The notes under the pieces: generated by a model
The model's input: only the letters and a program-made list of their open reading frames with translations
What the model was told of the DNA's origin: nothing
Database searches by the model: none
Origin: Gemmatimonadota bacterium
GTDB taxonomy: Bacteria; Gemmatimonadota; Gemmatimonadetes; Gemmatimonadales; GWC2-71-9
Direction of reading: 5' to 3'
Assembly (NCBI GenBank): GCA_003221035.1
Contig: QHUB01000027.1
Span: 1-56,734, forward strand
DNA length: 56,734 nucleotides
Shown: positions 8,171 through 16,095 of the stretch, piece after piece
How positions within the stretch are numbered: the first letter of the stretch is position 1
Layout of the letters: every line of letters begins with the position of its first letter
Made by a program: the position numbers and the translations under genes

Positions 8171-8667
8171 GGACTGGAAGATAACCGCGCCCGGCCCACG
8201 CGGCCCGCCACGAACCGCGCCGTCATTCCGGGCTTTGCCTGGACCCCCAACTTGGAGTCGAGCAGAACGGCCCCGCTCAGGGAGTCACGTCCCGCCCAGG
8301 CGAGCGACACTCCCGCGAACGGACCGAGGTCCGCCGGCCAGCCGCTGACGATGGCTTGCTCCGGTTGGCCAAACCAGCTCACGGCGAGCGTCTCGGCGCG
8401 CGGCTGGCGGAAAACCATCTGTCCGCGAAATACGCAGTCCCGGCCGACGACGACTGTCGCGGAATCGAGCGTGATGTCCTGGAGCCGGAAGCGATCGCTC
8501 ATGCCGGGCGCAGCGGGGAAGGTGAGGCTGTCGCCGCGGGCCACCGACCAGTGGCCGGCGTAGGGCAGGGAGTAGCGGCGCAGCCGGTCGAACTGATGGC
8601 CGGAGCACGGGTTCGAGGGGCCACACGCGGCGACCAGCCCGAGCGCGCCGACCATCACGGCGCGCAT
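8167..8667 (-). CDS. Lipoprotein, unknown function
   Basis: 166 residues starting at the ATG at 8667, which overlaps the preceding stop (ATGA). A short signal with lipobox LGLVAAC places the lipid-modified Cys at residue 14 or 15. The mature part alternates hydrophobic and polar residues, suggesting beta-structure, and contains two further Cys near CSGHQF and RDCVFRG. A longer reading from 8859 would remove the signal sequence and is not favoured. I recognise no family. Confidence 0.65.
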   Translation of the reverse strand: MRAVMVGALGLVAACGPSNPCSGHQFDRLRRYSLPYAGHWSVARGDSLTFPAAPGMSDRFRLQDITLDSATVVVGRDCVFRGQMVFRQPRAETLAVSWFGQPEQAIVSGWPADLGPFAGVSLAWAGRDSLSGAVLLDSKLGVQAKPGMTARFVAGRVGRARLSSSP

Positions 8668-8912
8668 CAGTACTCGGTGGTATCCCTCGCCACGCTGTCC
8701 GCACGCTGAATGCCGGCGCTCGTCGAGTCGGCGGCTCTCATGGCGCTTCCGACGGCGCGTGCGTTGGGAATCTTCGAGTTCGCGAGGATGCTGTCCTTCT
8801 GGCGCTCGGTCAGCGTGTCGCGGTTCACGGTCTGCCCCGATTGACCGGAGCCCCCGCACGCCAGCAGAGCGCAGATCGGAACGGCCCAGAAGATGGGTTT
8901 CATAGCTCGCAA
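8667..8912 (-). CDS. Small lipoprotein, unknown function
   Basis: 81 residues with signal sequence MKPIFWAVPICALLACGG, the lipobox Cys near residue 19. The mature part is a charged, Ser/Thr/Asp-rich, probably disordered or helical segment (TLTERQKDSILANSK). Either ATG (8912 or 8903) could start it. It begins 12 bases after the aminotransferase stop and ends in an ATGA overlap with the next lipoprotein. No family recognised. Confidence 0.6.
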   Translation of the reverse strand: MRAMKPIFWAVPICALLACGGSGQSGQTVNRDTLTERQKDSILANSKIPNARAVGSAMRAADSTSAGIQRADSVARDTTEY

Positions 8913-8924
8913 CGTTAATAGACC

Positions 8925-10220
8925 TCAGGACGTCGGCAACCCCTTTCGGAGCAGATCCTCCATCACATCCGCGAACCGGTCCACCTCGGCGAGCGTCGTG
9001 TAGACGTTCGGGGTGATCCGCAGGCAGTTGAACTCCGGATGCACGATCGGCGTGACGATGATGCGATGCCGGTCGAACAGGAAGCCCGTCACCTTATTCA
9101 CATCGAGCTGTCCGGGCGTGAATGACGCGAGCCCACACGACTGGGCCGGATCGTAGGGCGTGAGCACTTTCACGCCGGGCACGCGCTCCAGGCGTTTCGC
9201 CCAGCGGTCGCGCAGGAAGCGCAGTCGCGCGGCTTTGCGCTCCGGGCCGATCCCGTCGAGGAAGTCCAGCGCTTCGACGATCGCATTGTGGTTCGCCGCC
9301 GGATGCGTGCCGATTTCCTCGAACTTGCGGATGTTGTCGTTCATCTCCGGCGGCGCGGCCATCATCGGCCAGATCTTCGCGATCTTCGATTTGCGGACGT
9401 ACAGGAACCCTGTCCCGATCGGGGCGGTGAGCCACTTGTGGAGGCTGGTGCCATAATAGTCGCAGTCCAGCGCGTCGCGCGTGAACGGGAAGTGCGCGTA
9501 GGCGTGCGCGCCGTCCACGATCACCTCGATGCCCCGCGCCCGTCCCATCTGCGCGATCGTTTTGATCGGGAAGATCTGCCCGGTCAGGTTCGTGATGTGG
9601 CAGACATGAATGACTTTGGTGCGGGGTGTGATCGCCGCCTCGAACCGCCGTGCGAGATCCTCCTGCGACGTGGGCGGCACGGGGAAGGAGATCTGTTTGA
9701 GGACGATGCCGTCGCGCCGCTCGCGCTGTTTCCACGTGGTCATCATCCGCGGATAGTCCTGCGTCGTCGTCAGCACCTCGTCGCCCCGCTCGAGCTGCAT
9801 GCCGAGCTGCACGATCTCCAGCGCCTCGCTGGCGTTGCGCGTGATCGCCATCTCCTCGGGATCGCAGCCGAAATTGGCCGCCAGGCGCCGGCGCACGGAC
9901 TCGATTTCCGGCTCGATCCAGCCCCACATGGTGACCGCGGGCGCCTGGTTCGAGACGGCGAGGTAGCGCTGGAATGCCGCGTTCACGACCCGGGGGGATG
10001 GCGCGACCCCGCCGTTGTTCAGATTGATCATGCCACGGTCGATGTCGAACGCCGCCTGAATGTCGCGCCAGAAATCCTCATCCTGCGCGATGTCATCGGC
10101 GCTGCGGCCGGCAGCGCCTCGTGCGGCCGGAAGAATCCGCGCTAGCGCATCGCTCTTGAATGCGGGAACTGTGGCGGTCGCGGCGAAGAGAGAGCCAAGA
10201 AAGCGGCGGCGAGTGGTCAT
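8925..10220 (-). CDS. Tat-exported class V aminotransferase-family PLP enzyme (isopenicillin N epimerase-like)
   Basis: 431 residues. The N-terminus MTTRRRFLGSLFAATATVPA is a twin-arginine signal peptide, so the enzyme should be exported folded with its cofactor. The fold-type I core has TRNASEALE, the PLP aspartate in VDGAHA (Asp236), and the Schiff-base lysine in GTSLHKWL (Lys262). Related proteins act as isopenicillin N epimerase-like or cysteine desulfurase-like enzymes; the substrate cannot be read from sequence. The start overlaps the DUF2784 stop (ATGA). A D-amino-acid enzyme lies five genes downstream in the same run. Confidence 0.85.
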   Translation of the reverse strand: MTTRRRFLGSLFAATATVPAFKSDALARILPAARGAAGRSADDIAQDEDFWRDIQAAFDIDRGMINLNNGGVAPSPRVVNAAFQRYLAVSNQAPAVTMWGWIEPEIESVRRRLAANFGCDPEEMAITRNASEALEIVQLGMQLERGDEVLTTTQDYPRMMTTWKQRERRDGIVLKQISFPVPPTSQEDLARRFEAAITPRTKVIHVCHITNLTGQIFPIKTIAQMGRARGIEVIVDGAHAYAHFPFTRDALDCDYYGTSLHKWLTAPIGTGFLYVRKSKIAKIWPMMAAPPEMNDNIRKFEEIGTHPAANHNAIVEALDFLDGIGPERKAARLRFLRDRWAKRLERVPGVKVLTPYDPAQSCGLASFTPGQLDVNKVTGFLFDRHRIIVTPIVHPEFNCLRITPNVYTTLAEVDRFADVMEDLLRKGLPTS

Positions 10221-10594
10221 GGGGATCCTCGTGACAAGCGTCGGATGAGCACGGCGTACGCAAGAGCGTTGACTCCCAACACGGCACTACCCAAGACAAC
10301 CTGAATTCGGGGTGTGAGTCCGGCCGGGTAGATCGCCGGCAGCAGATAATGCTCGATGAACCCTCCGCTGTAGCCTGCCTGACCGGCGCGCGCCCGTAAG
10401 CTGTTTTCGAGCGGTGTCAGCGGGCAGATCCAGCCGCCGAACTCGATGAGCATACCCCACAGCGCGCAGGGAAGATGAACTACGACGACCCAGCGCCAGG
10501 GGGGGCGCCACGCGACAAAGCCGCCGAACACCACGAACAGAATGAACAGGCCATGAAATGCGACCACCGCATCGGCGAGCAGCCGGTAGAGCAC
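10217..10594 (-). CDS. DUF2784 family membrane protein
   Basis: 125 residues from the GTG at 10594. The family signature CPLTPLENSLR, then YSGGFIEHYLLPAIYP, is clear, with four hydrophobic helices. Upstream in-frame codons run into the terminator hairpin, so the GTG is the most credible start. CCTAGG immediately precedes it, as also before the uxaB-like gene. It is the first gene of the nine-gene run ending at 5596. The preceding terminator leaves almost no space for a promoter. Confidence 0.8.
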   Translation of the reverse strand: MLYRLLADAVVAFHGLFILFVVFGGFVAWRPPWRWVVVVHLPCALWGMLIEFGGWICPLTPLENSLRARAGQAGYSGGFIEHYLLPAIYPAGLTPRIQVVLGSAVLGVNALAYAVLIRRLSRGSP

Positions 10595-10598
10595 CCTA

Positions 10599-10641
10599 GG
10601 TAATAAAGCAAAACCCCCCGCCCGGCCAGAGCCGGGCGGGG
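10599..10641 (-). terminator. Intrinsic terminator after the 10666-11796 lipoprotein gene
   Basis: A perfect 11-bp GC stem (10616-10626 with 10631-10641) has a four-base loop. On the minus strand GGTTTTGCTTTATT follows. Stem plus T-rich tail 25 bases after the lipoprotein stop is a textbook Rho-independent terminator. It ends only a few bases before the GTG of the next gene, so it may act as an attenuator. Confidence 0.85.
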
Positions 10642-10665
10642 TTCTCTGCTGCCGGGTGCCGAGTG

Positions 10666-11796
10666 TTAGATCGAGCCGCCGAACGTGCTGATCGGCGCGA
10701 GGAGTCCGGTCACGGCTTCCTGGAAACTCTGCCACGCATCGAATAGATGATCGAGCGCTGCCAGGTCCTGGATGGTCAGCGGCTCACCGCCCGCGTCCAC
10801 CCATTCCGTTCCCGGCTGGGATGGGTCGCCATTGATCGACGCCACCGGATGTCCGTTCAGGGAGACCGCGACGTTGATGTTCGTCACGGCGGTCACCGTA
10901 TTGACCGTCACGTGACCGACAGTGCGTATCGTTTCGCCGTTCTGGATCAGCTTGAAGTCCGCGTCCACAACGATGTTCGGATTGTTGAACGACGCGGTCT
11001 CGTTCATCATCAACGTCGTGGCGGGATTGTCGAGCGCAAATGTCGCCGTGACATGCGCGCCCGTGCGCGTGACGCTGAGCGCCTCGTCGAACGAGAGCGT
11101 CTTGCCGGCGGCACCGTCGAGGCCGTTCGTAATGAACCCGCTGGCCGTGGCGGTCGCAGACGTGTTGCTGCTGACCACCGTGGCGAGATAGTCCAGATAC
11201 GTCTTCGTCCCACCGGGGCCCTGGACCAGCACGTGCAGCTTGAGCTGACTCGGCGTGCTCTGATCGATGATGTCCAGCGAGCCGATCGCACTCACAGGCT
11301 CCACGACCGCGCCATCGAGGCCGACGGCGTACAGGATGAAGCGGACGCCGGTGAGGCCGGTGACCGTGGTGCCCTGATAACTGTACTGGTGGAGCGTCGC
11401 GTCCCACTCGAACACGCGGCCGTACATCGAATCGGGGATGATGCGGCCCTGCGCTGCGGAGACACTGAGCTTGGGCAAGGCCGCTTGCAGCCGCTGGGCC
11501 TGCCGCACGTTCGGCAGGAAGATGTTGGCGCCGCTGCGCCGCAGCTCTGGACGCGTGGTCTCGAGCAGGGACGCCACCGGACGCATTGCCGGGGCCGGGG
11601 CCGTCGCGATGTCGAGCATGCCGGTCGCGATGCCGTAGCTGCGGAAGATGTCGCTGTCGAGCGCGGAATCGACCGCTGACAGATTGGCCGAAACGGCCGC
11701 GGGATCGGTGAAGTCAACCGGCGTCGGTGCGTCTTTGCCGCACGCCGCCAGCGTTGCCAAACCGATCACGACTCCCGCACGAAGGAACAACCGCAT
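10666..11796 (-). CDS. Large lipoprotein, unknown function
   Basis: 376 residues starting at the ATG at 11796, preceded by GGAGG six bases upstream on the minus strand. Signal MRLFLRAGVVIGLATLAACG has a lipobox Cys at residue 19. The mature protein is rich in Thr/Ser/Val with regularly spaced beta-like stretches (SQLKLHVLVQ, HVTATFALDN, ETIRTVGHVTVNTV), suggesting an all-beta envelope protein. It is transcribed alone between two hairpins. A start at 11874 would bury the signal peptide. No family recognised. Confidence 0.7.
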   Translation of the reverse strand: MRLFLRAGVVIGLATLAACGKDAPTPVDFTDPAAVSANLSAVDSALDSDIFRSYGIATGMLDIATAPAPAMRPVASLLETTRPELRRSGANIFLPNVRQAQRLQAALPKLSVSAAQGRIIPDSMYGRVFEWDATLHQYSYQGTTVTGLTGVRFILYAVGLDGAVVEPVSAIGSLDIIDQSTPSQLKLHVLVQGPGGTKTYLDYLATVVSSNTSATATASGFITNGLDGAAGKTLSFDEALSVTRTGAHVTATFALDNPATTLMMNETASFNNPNIVVDADFKLIQNGETIRTVGHVTVNTVTAVTNINVAVSLNGHPVASINGDPSQPGTEWVDAGGEPLTIQDLAALDHLFDAWQSFQEAVTGLLAPISTFGGSI

Positions 11797-11851
11797 GCAA
11801 CCTCCACGAGTAGAAATGGGAACGAAATTGAATTCTGCAGACATTCCGGCC

Positions 11852-11872
11852 GCGGAGGCTGTGACCCTCCGC
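11852..11872 (-). terminator. Hairpin after mnmA
   Basis: GCGGAGG (11852-11858) pairs with CCTCCGC (11866-11872) across a seven-base loop, 15 bases after the mnmA stop and ahead of the next gene's start region. No T-run follows, so it may be a weak or Rho-assisted terminator for the 12-gene run beginning at 25970. Confidence 0.5.
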
Positions 11873-11886
11873 ACGTCTCGCTTGGC

Positions 11887-12939
11887 CTAGCTGATCACTC
11901 CACCGCCGAGTAGGCGATCGCTGGCGTCGTACAGCACGCCGGACTGGCCAGGAGTGATTGCTCGGACCGGTTCCGCGAGCCGAAGTGCGATGCGGTCCTC
12001 CCCCTGAGCAGCAATCATGCCGGGAACGGCGCGCGCGCGATAACGGCATTGCACCCACACGGCGTCACCCGGGCCGAGCGGATCGGCCAGCCAGTTGACC
12101 TCTTCGAGGGACAGATCGTGTCCAAATAACTCATCGCCGGTTCCGACGACGACCTCACGTGTCTCGGGCCGGATCGCGACGACGTAGAGTGGATGCGCGA
12201 AGCCGCCCGGCAGTCCGCGGCGTTGGCCGACCGTGTAGCGCGCGAAGCCGTGGTGCTCGCCGATGACGTCGCCATTCGTCGTCACGAGCGGGCCGGGGAC
12301 GAGCGCCGGAGCGTCGGCGGGAAGGTGTTGCTCGAGTACGCCGACGTAATCACCATCCGGGACGAAGCAGATCTCGACCGATTCCTGCTTGTCGGCGGTC
12401 ACCAGCCCGAGTCTTCGGGCGACTGCGCGCGTCTCGACCTTGTTGAGCACGCCGACCGGCGTAAGCATGCGACGCACCACCGCGCGGTCGATCCCCCAGA
12501 GGAAATACGTCTGGTCCTTCAGGCGATCGCGGCCCCGGAACAACGCGCCATCGTGCGCGATCGCATAGTGGCCCGTCGCAATCGCATCGCACTCCAGGGC
12601 GTCGGCATGAGCCAGGAAGTCCCGGAACTTGGTGAACGAGTTGCAGCGCACGCACGGAATCGGCGTCCGGCCCCGCGCGTATTCGGCCACGAAGTTTCCG
12701 ATCACGTCGTGCCCGAAGCGGTCCTCGAGATTGATCACGTAATGCGGAATGCCGAGCTTGTGCGCGACCAATTTCGCGTCCGTGATGGAATCGAGCGAGC
12801 AGCACGGCCGGTCGGGGACGCTGTCGCCGTAGCAGAACAGCTTCATCGTCGCGCCGATGACCTCGTGTCCCTGCTCGACCAGCAACGCCGCGGCGACGGA
12901 GCTGTCGACCCCACCCGACATGGCGACGAGAACTCTCAT
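11887..12939 (-). CDS. mnmA: tRNA-specific 2-thiouridylase MnmA
   Basis: Catalyses ATP-dependent 2-thiolation of the wobble uridine in tRNA-Lys/Glu/Gln, using persulfide sulfur that comes originally from a cysteine desulfurase. 350 residues is usual. The PP-loop SGGVDSS (8-14) binds ATP. Cys99 in PCVRCNSFTKF and Cys191 in VEICFVPDGDY are the two catalytic cysteines. GHYA and RDRLKDQTYFLW are the expected tRNA-binding blocks. The start overlaps the desulfurase stop (ATGA), matching their shared pathway. An extra CC pair (46-47) is visible in the N-terminal domain. Confidence 0.95.
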   Translation of the reverse strand: MRVLVAMSGGVDSSVAAALLVEQGHEVIGATMKLFCYGDSVPDRPCCSLDSITDAKLVAHKLGIPHYVINLEDRFGHDVIGNFVAEYARGRTPIPCVRCNSFTKFRDFLAHADALECDAIATGHYAIAHDGALFRGRDRLKDQTYFLWGIDRAVVRRMLTPVGVLNKVETRAVARRLGLVTADKQESVEICFVPDGDYVGVLEQHLPADAPALVPGPLVTTNGDVIGEHHGFARYTVGQRRGLPGGFAHPLYVVAIRPETREVVVGTGDELFGHDLSLEEVNWLADPLGPGDAVWVQCRYRARAVPGMIAAQGEDRIALRLAEPVRAITPGQSGVLYDASDRLLGGGVIS

Positions 12940-14111
12940 CGGTGCAGGACCGCCGACAACGACCGGACCTTCTCGACAATCTTTGGCAGCGCCGCGGCTA
13001 CGGCCTCGACGTCCTCGAGGCTGCTGTCCTTGCCGAATGAAAACCGCAGCGCCGCGACCCCCAGATCGCGCGGCACGCCCATCGCCGTCAGGACGTGCGA
13101 CGGCTCGATGGCCCCGGTGCTGCACGCCGATCCGGAGGAGCACGCGATTCCGGCGAGATCGAGGTGCATCAGCAAGGCTTCGCTGTCGGTGCCCGGGATC
13201 GAAGCGTTGGAGATGTGCGGCGCGCGTTCGCCCTGCCAGCCGTGGATCACGGCGTCCGGCACGAGGGCGAGCAGCCGGCGTTCCAGCTCGTCGCGCAGCG
13301 CGCTCAGGCGCGCCGCGAGCGCCTGCTGCTCCTCGACGGCAAGGCGCGCCGCGACCCCGAGTCCGATGATGCCCGGTACGTTCTCAGTCCCGGGCCGAAT
13401 GCCGTACTGCTGGCCGCCGCCGTGGATGATCGCTTCGACGGCATTGCGGTCGCGCACAATGAGCGCGCCCACGCCCTTGGGGGCGCCGACCTTGTGACCC
13501 GAGATGGTGAGCAGCGAGCAGTTGACGTCGCGGAGCGATACCGGAAGCTTGCCAAACGCCTGCACGGCATCGGAGTGGAACGGCACGCCGGCATCGCTAC
13601 ATCGGGCGGCAATGGCTGCGACCGGCTGCCGTGTGCCGACTTCATTATTCACCCACATCACACTGACGATGGCCACGCCGGTCTTCAGCGCGGTCTCGAG
13701 CGCCTCGTTTTCCACCTGGCCGGATGCTGTGACGGGAAGAATGATCTCCTCACCGCCGAGGTGCGTGACGGCGTGTGCGGCGGCGAGCGCGGCCTTGTGC
13801 TCGGTCGCGGTCACCGCGACCCGGAATGGCCGGCCGCGGTCCTTCGCGGCCAGCGCGGCGCCGATGATGGCGAGGTTGTCGGCCTCCGTGCCTCCGGAGG
13901 TGAACACGACCTGATTCGGCTCGGCGCCGACTGCCGCAGCGACCGCACGCTTTGCCTCCTCGATTCCGGCGCGCGCGGCGCGGCCGAACCGGTGCGCCGA
14001 CGAGGGGTTGCCGAAGGCTTCGCTCCCCAAGTAGGGGAGCATCGCCTCGAGCACCTCGGGCCGCACCGGGGTCGTCGCGGCATTGTCGAGGTAGGTCACG
14101 CGCTTGGTCAT
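12936..14111 (-). CDS. Cysteine desulfurase (NifS/IscS family)
   Basis: PLP enzyme that removes sulfur from cysteine as an enzyme-bound persulfide, here probably for MnmA. 391 residues. Visible marks are YLDNAATTP at the N-terminus, TSGGTEADN, the PLP-aspartate block HSDAVQ, the Schiff-base lysine in SGHK (Lys207), and the catalytic Cys330 in SSGSACSTG. The loop length and SSGSACS motif are those of group I (IscS/NifS) rather than SufS. No IscU, Fdx or Hsc genes are adjacent; the partner mnmA overlaps by four bases. Confidence 0.94.
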   Translation of the reverse strand: MTKRVTYLDNAATTPVRPEVLEAMLPYLGSEAFGNPSSAHRFGRAARAGIEEAKRAVAAAVGAEPNQVVFTSGGTEADNLAIIGAALAAKDRGRPFRVAVTATEHKAALAAAHAVTHLGGEEIILPVTASGQVENEALETALKTGVAIVSVMWVNNEVGTRQPVAAIAARCSDAGVPFHSDAVQAFGKLPVSLRDVNCSLLTISGHKVGAPKGVGALIVRDRNAVEAIIHGGGQQYGIRPGTENVPGIIGLGVAARLAVEEQQALAARLSALRDELERRLLALVPDAVIHGWQGERAPHISNASIPGTDSEALLMHLDLAGIACSSGSACSTGAIEPSHVLTAMGVPRDLGVAALRFSFGKDSSLEDVEAVAAALPKIVEKVRSLSAVLHR

Positions 14112-14129
14112 GAGGCTCGGAAAGTTAAT

Positions 14130-14858
14130 CTAGATCGACTGCACGCCAAGCTTGAGCACGTCGTCCACTTCCTGCGTCTCGGGTGTGTAGAACGGCTCCC
14201 CGTAGCGGCGCCGGATCAGCGATCCGTAGTGCGCCGACTGCACCCGGATCAGCTCGTACAGGTCCTGGCCGGTGGGGTAGACCTCGCCGGCGGCTTTGGC
14301 GCCCTCGAACTGCGAACTGTAGCAGCGAATCGCCTGCATCTTCGTTTCGAAGACGTCCGAGATGTCCACGACGAATGTCGGCTTCACCGGGTCTTCGCGG
14401 TACGTGAGCGCATAGAGGAGCTTGTAGGGTCGGTGTGCCTCGACGTCTGTGCTCGGCGCGTACTTGGCGAGGCCGGCCAGATAGCACGCATCGCGGCCGA
14501 GCTCGGACGCGATGCGATGGTCCGGATGCCGCCCAACGGGGAAGGGAAGTATCACGACTTTCGGTTTCGCTCGACGAATCAACTCGACGATTTTTTTTCG
14601 TGACGCCTCATCGTTTTCCAGGTGCGCGTCGCGCAGCCCGGCATTCACCCGGATCGCGACACCCAGGGTCTTCGCTGCGCGCTCGGCCTCCGCGGCGCGT
14701 GTCGCGGCGTCGCCGCGCGTCCCCATTTCACCCTGCGTGAGATCGATGATGCCGACCCGGTGACCCGACCTGGCCGCCTTGGCGAGGGTGCCGCCGCACG
14801 TCAGTTCGACGTCATCCCGATGGGCGGCGATCGCGAGGAGATCGACCTGATCACTCAT
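14130..14858 (-). CDS. bshB1: Bacillithiol biosynthesis deacetylase BshB1
   Basis: LmbE-type zinc deacetylase expected to convert GlcNAc-malate to GlcN-malate in bacillithiol synthesis. 242 residues. DLTQGEMGTRG (39-49) and FPVGRHPDHRIASELGRDAC are diagnostic of the BshB1 subgroup. The N-terminal metal motif reads AHRDD where AHPDD is usual; His, Asp and Asp are retained. An eight-A run occurs in the coding strand (14591-14598). The start overlaps the end of the last permease gene by eight bases, and cysteine desulfurase follows 18 bases later. BshA and BshC are not in the window. Confidence 0.88.
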   Translation of the reverse strand: MSDQVDLLAIAAHRDDVELTCGGTLAKAARSGHRVGIIDLTQGEMGTRGDAATRAAEAERAAKTLGVAIRVNAGLRDAHLENDEASRKKIVELIRRAKPKVVILPFPVGRHPDHRIASELGRDACYLAGLAKYAPSTDVEAHRPYKLLYALTYREDPVKPTFVVDISDVFETKMQAIRCYSSQFEGAKAAGEVYPTGQDLYELIRVQSAHYGSLIRRRYGEPFYTPETQEVDDVLKLGVQSI

Positions 14859-16095
14859 ATCGCAGCGCTTCCACCGGATCGAGTTTCGCCGCGCGGGCCG
14901 CGGGTGCGATGCCGAACACCAAACCCACGAGGATCGAGGCCGCGGTCGCAATCGCCGCGGGGACGACAGGAATCGTCGTACTGAACGCGAGCAGCCGTTT
15001 GAGCACCTCACCCACGCCGACGCCCAGCACGATCCCGATGACGCCGCCGAGCAGGGTGAGTGTCGCGGCCTCGACGAGGAACTGCCACAGAATCGCGCGC
15101 CGCGTGGCGCCGAGCGCCTTGCGGAGGCCGATTTCACGGGTCCGGCTGGTGACCGACACCATCATGATTGCCATCACGCCAATGCCTCCCACCATCAACG
15201 CGATGCTGGACAGCACCAGCATCACGAAGAAAAACGCGAACGTCAGGCTGTCGAAGATACTCAGCACTTGATCCGATGTGAGCAGATCGAAGGTATTCGG
15301 ATCGCCCGCGCGGATGCCGCGCATGCGGCGCAGCGTGACCGTCGCCGCATCCATTGCCCGGTGGACGCTGACCTCGGGCTTGGGCTTCACCAGGATGATC
15401 AGGCCGTTGATTTCGTCGATGAAAAAGCTGCGTCGCGCCGTCTCGAACGGCGTGATGCCGGCGATCTCCGGCGTTCCGGGCACTTCAAAGATGTTGGTCG
15501 GACGCTGCCACACGCCCAGAATCTTGAAGGGCTGGCCGCCGATGCGAACGATCCGGCCCAGCGGATTCACCGCGCCGAACAGCCGGTCGATCGTGCGTTG
15601 CTCGACGATGACGACGGGGTCACCGCCGCGCAGCTCCGCCGGCGTGAACGACCGGCCCTTGACGATCTCGCCGCCGAGGATCTCCATGAAGCGATCGTCC
15701 GCGCCGAAGACGCCCAGCACACGCGTGTGGTTGCCGCCCCATTCGAACCGTTCGAACACCTGCGTCCAGATTGCGGCGTAATGGATCTCCGGCAGCCGCG
15801 CGACCGCCTCGGCCTCCTGCGGAATCAGCTTGGGACGGATGCGGACCTCGCGCGGCACGGCATCGGGATTGACGCCGGTCGTGGAAAAGAAGCGCAGCAC
15901 CCGAAACGTCGTCGGTCCCACCACTTCGAGCGTGTTCACGATCTGCTCGCGAAATCCCGCGACGATCGAGGCCATTGCCATGACGGTCGCGATGCCGATG
16001 ACGACGCCGAGGACCGTGAGGGCCGAGCGCAGCTTGTTGACGCGCAGCTGCTCGAACGCGATGCGCCATCCCTCACGCACCGAATGGAGTTTCAT
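14851..16095 (-). CDS. ABC transporter permease, MacB/FtsX type, B3 of three pairs
   Basis: 414 residues with MacB topology: one N-terminal membrane helix (about 22-45), a large periplasmic domain (about 50-275), then three C-terminal helices. It belongs to the B type of this locus, recognised by the helix-2 border GGIGVMAIMMVSV, then TREIGLRKALGATRRAILWQFLVEA and the C-terminus LDPVEALRYE. Its N-terminal leader differs from the other two B copies and lacks FEGVGIAL. It has no ATPase domain and must use the ATPase at 22374-23105. It abuts its A partner (16096-17340) with no gap and overlaps bshB1. Confidence 0.92.
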   Translation of the reverse strand: MKLHSVREGWRIAFEQLRVNKLRSALTVLGVVIGIATVMAMASIVAGFREQIVNTLEVVGPTTFRVLRFFSTTGVNPDAVPREVRIRPKLIPQEAEAVARLPEIHYAAIWTQVFERFEWGGNHTRVLGVFGADDRFMEILGGEIVKGRSFTPAELRGGDPVVIVEQRTIDRLFGAVNPLGRIVRIGGQPFKILGVWQRPTNIFEVPGTPEIAGITPFETARRSFFIDEINGLIILVKPKPEVSVHRAMDAATVTLRRMRGIRAGDPNTFDLLTSDQVLSIFDSLTFAFFFVMLVLSSIALMVGGIGVMAIMMVSVTSRTREIGLRKALGATRRAILWQFLVEAATLTLLGGVIGIVLGVGVGEVLKRLLAFSTTIPVVPAAIATAASILVGLVFGIAPAARAAKLDPVEALRYE

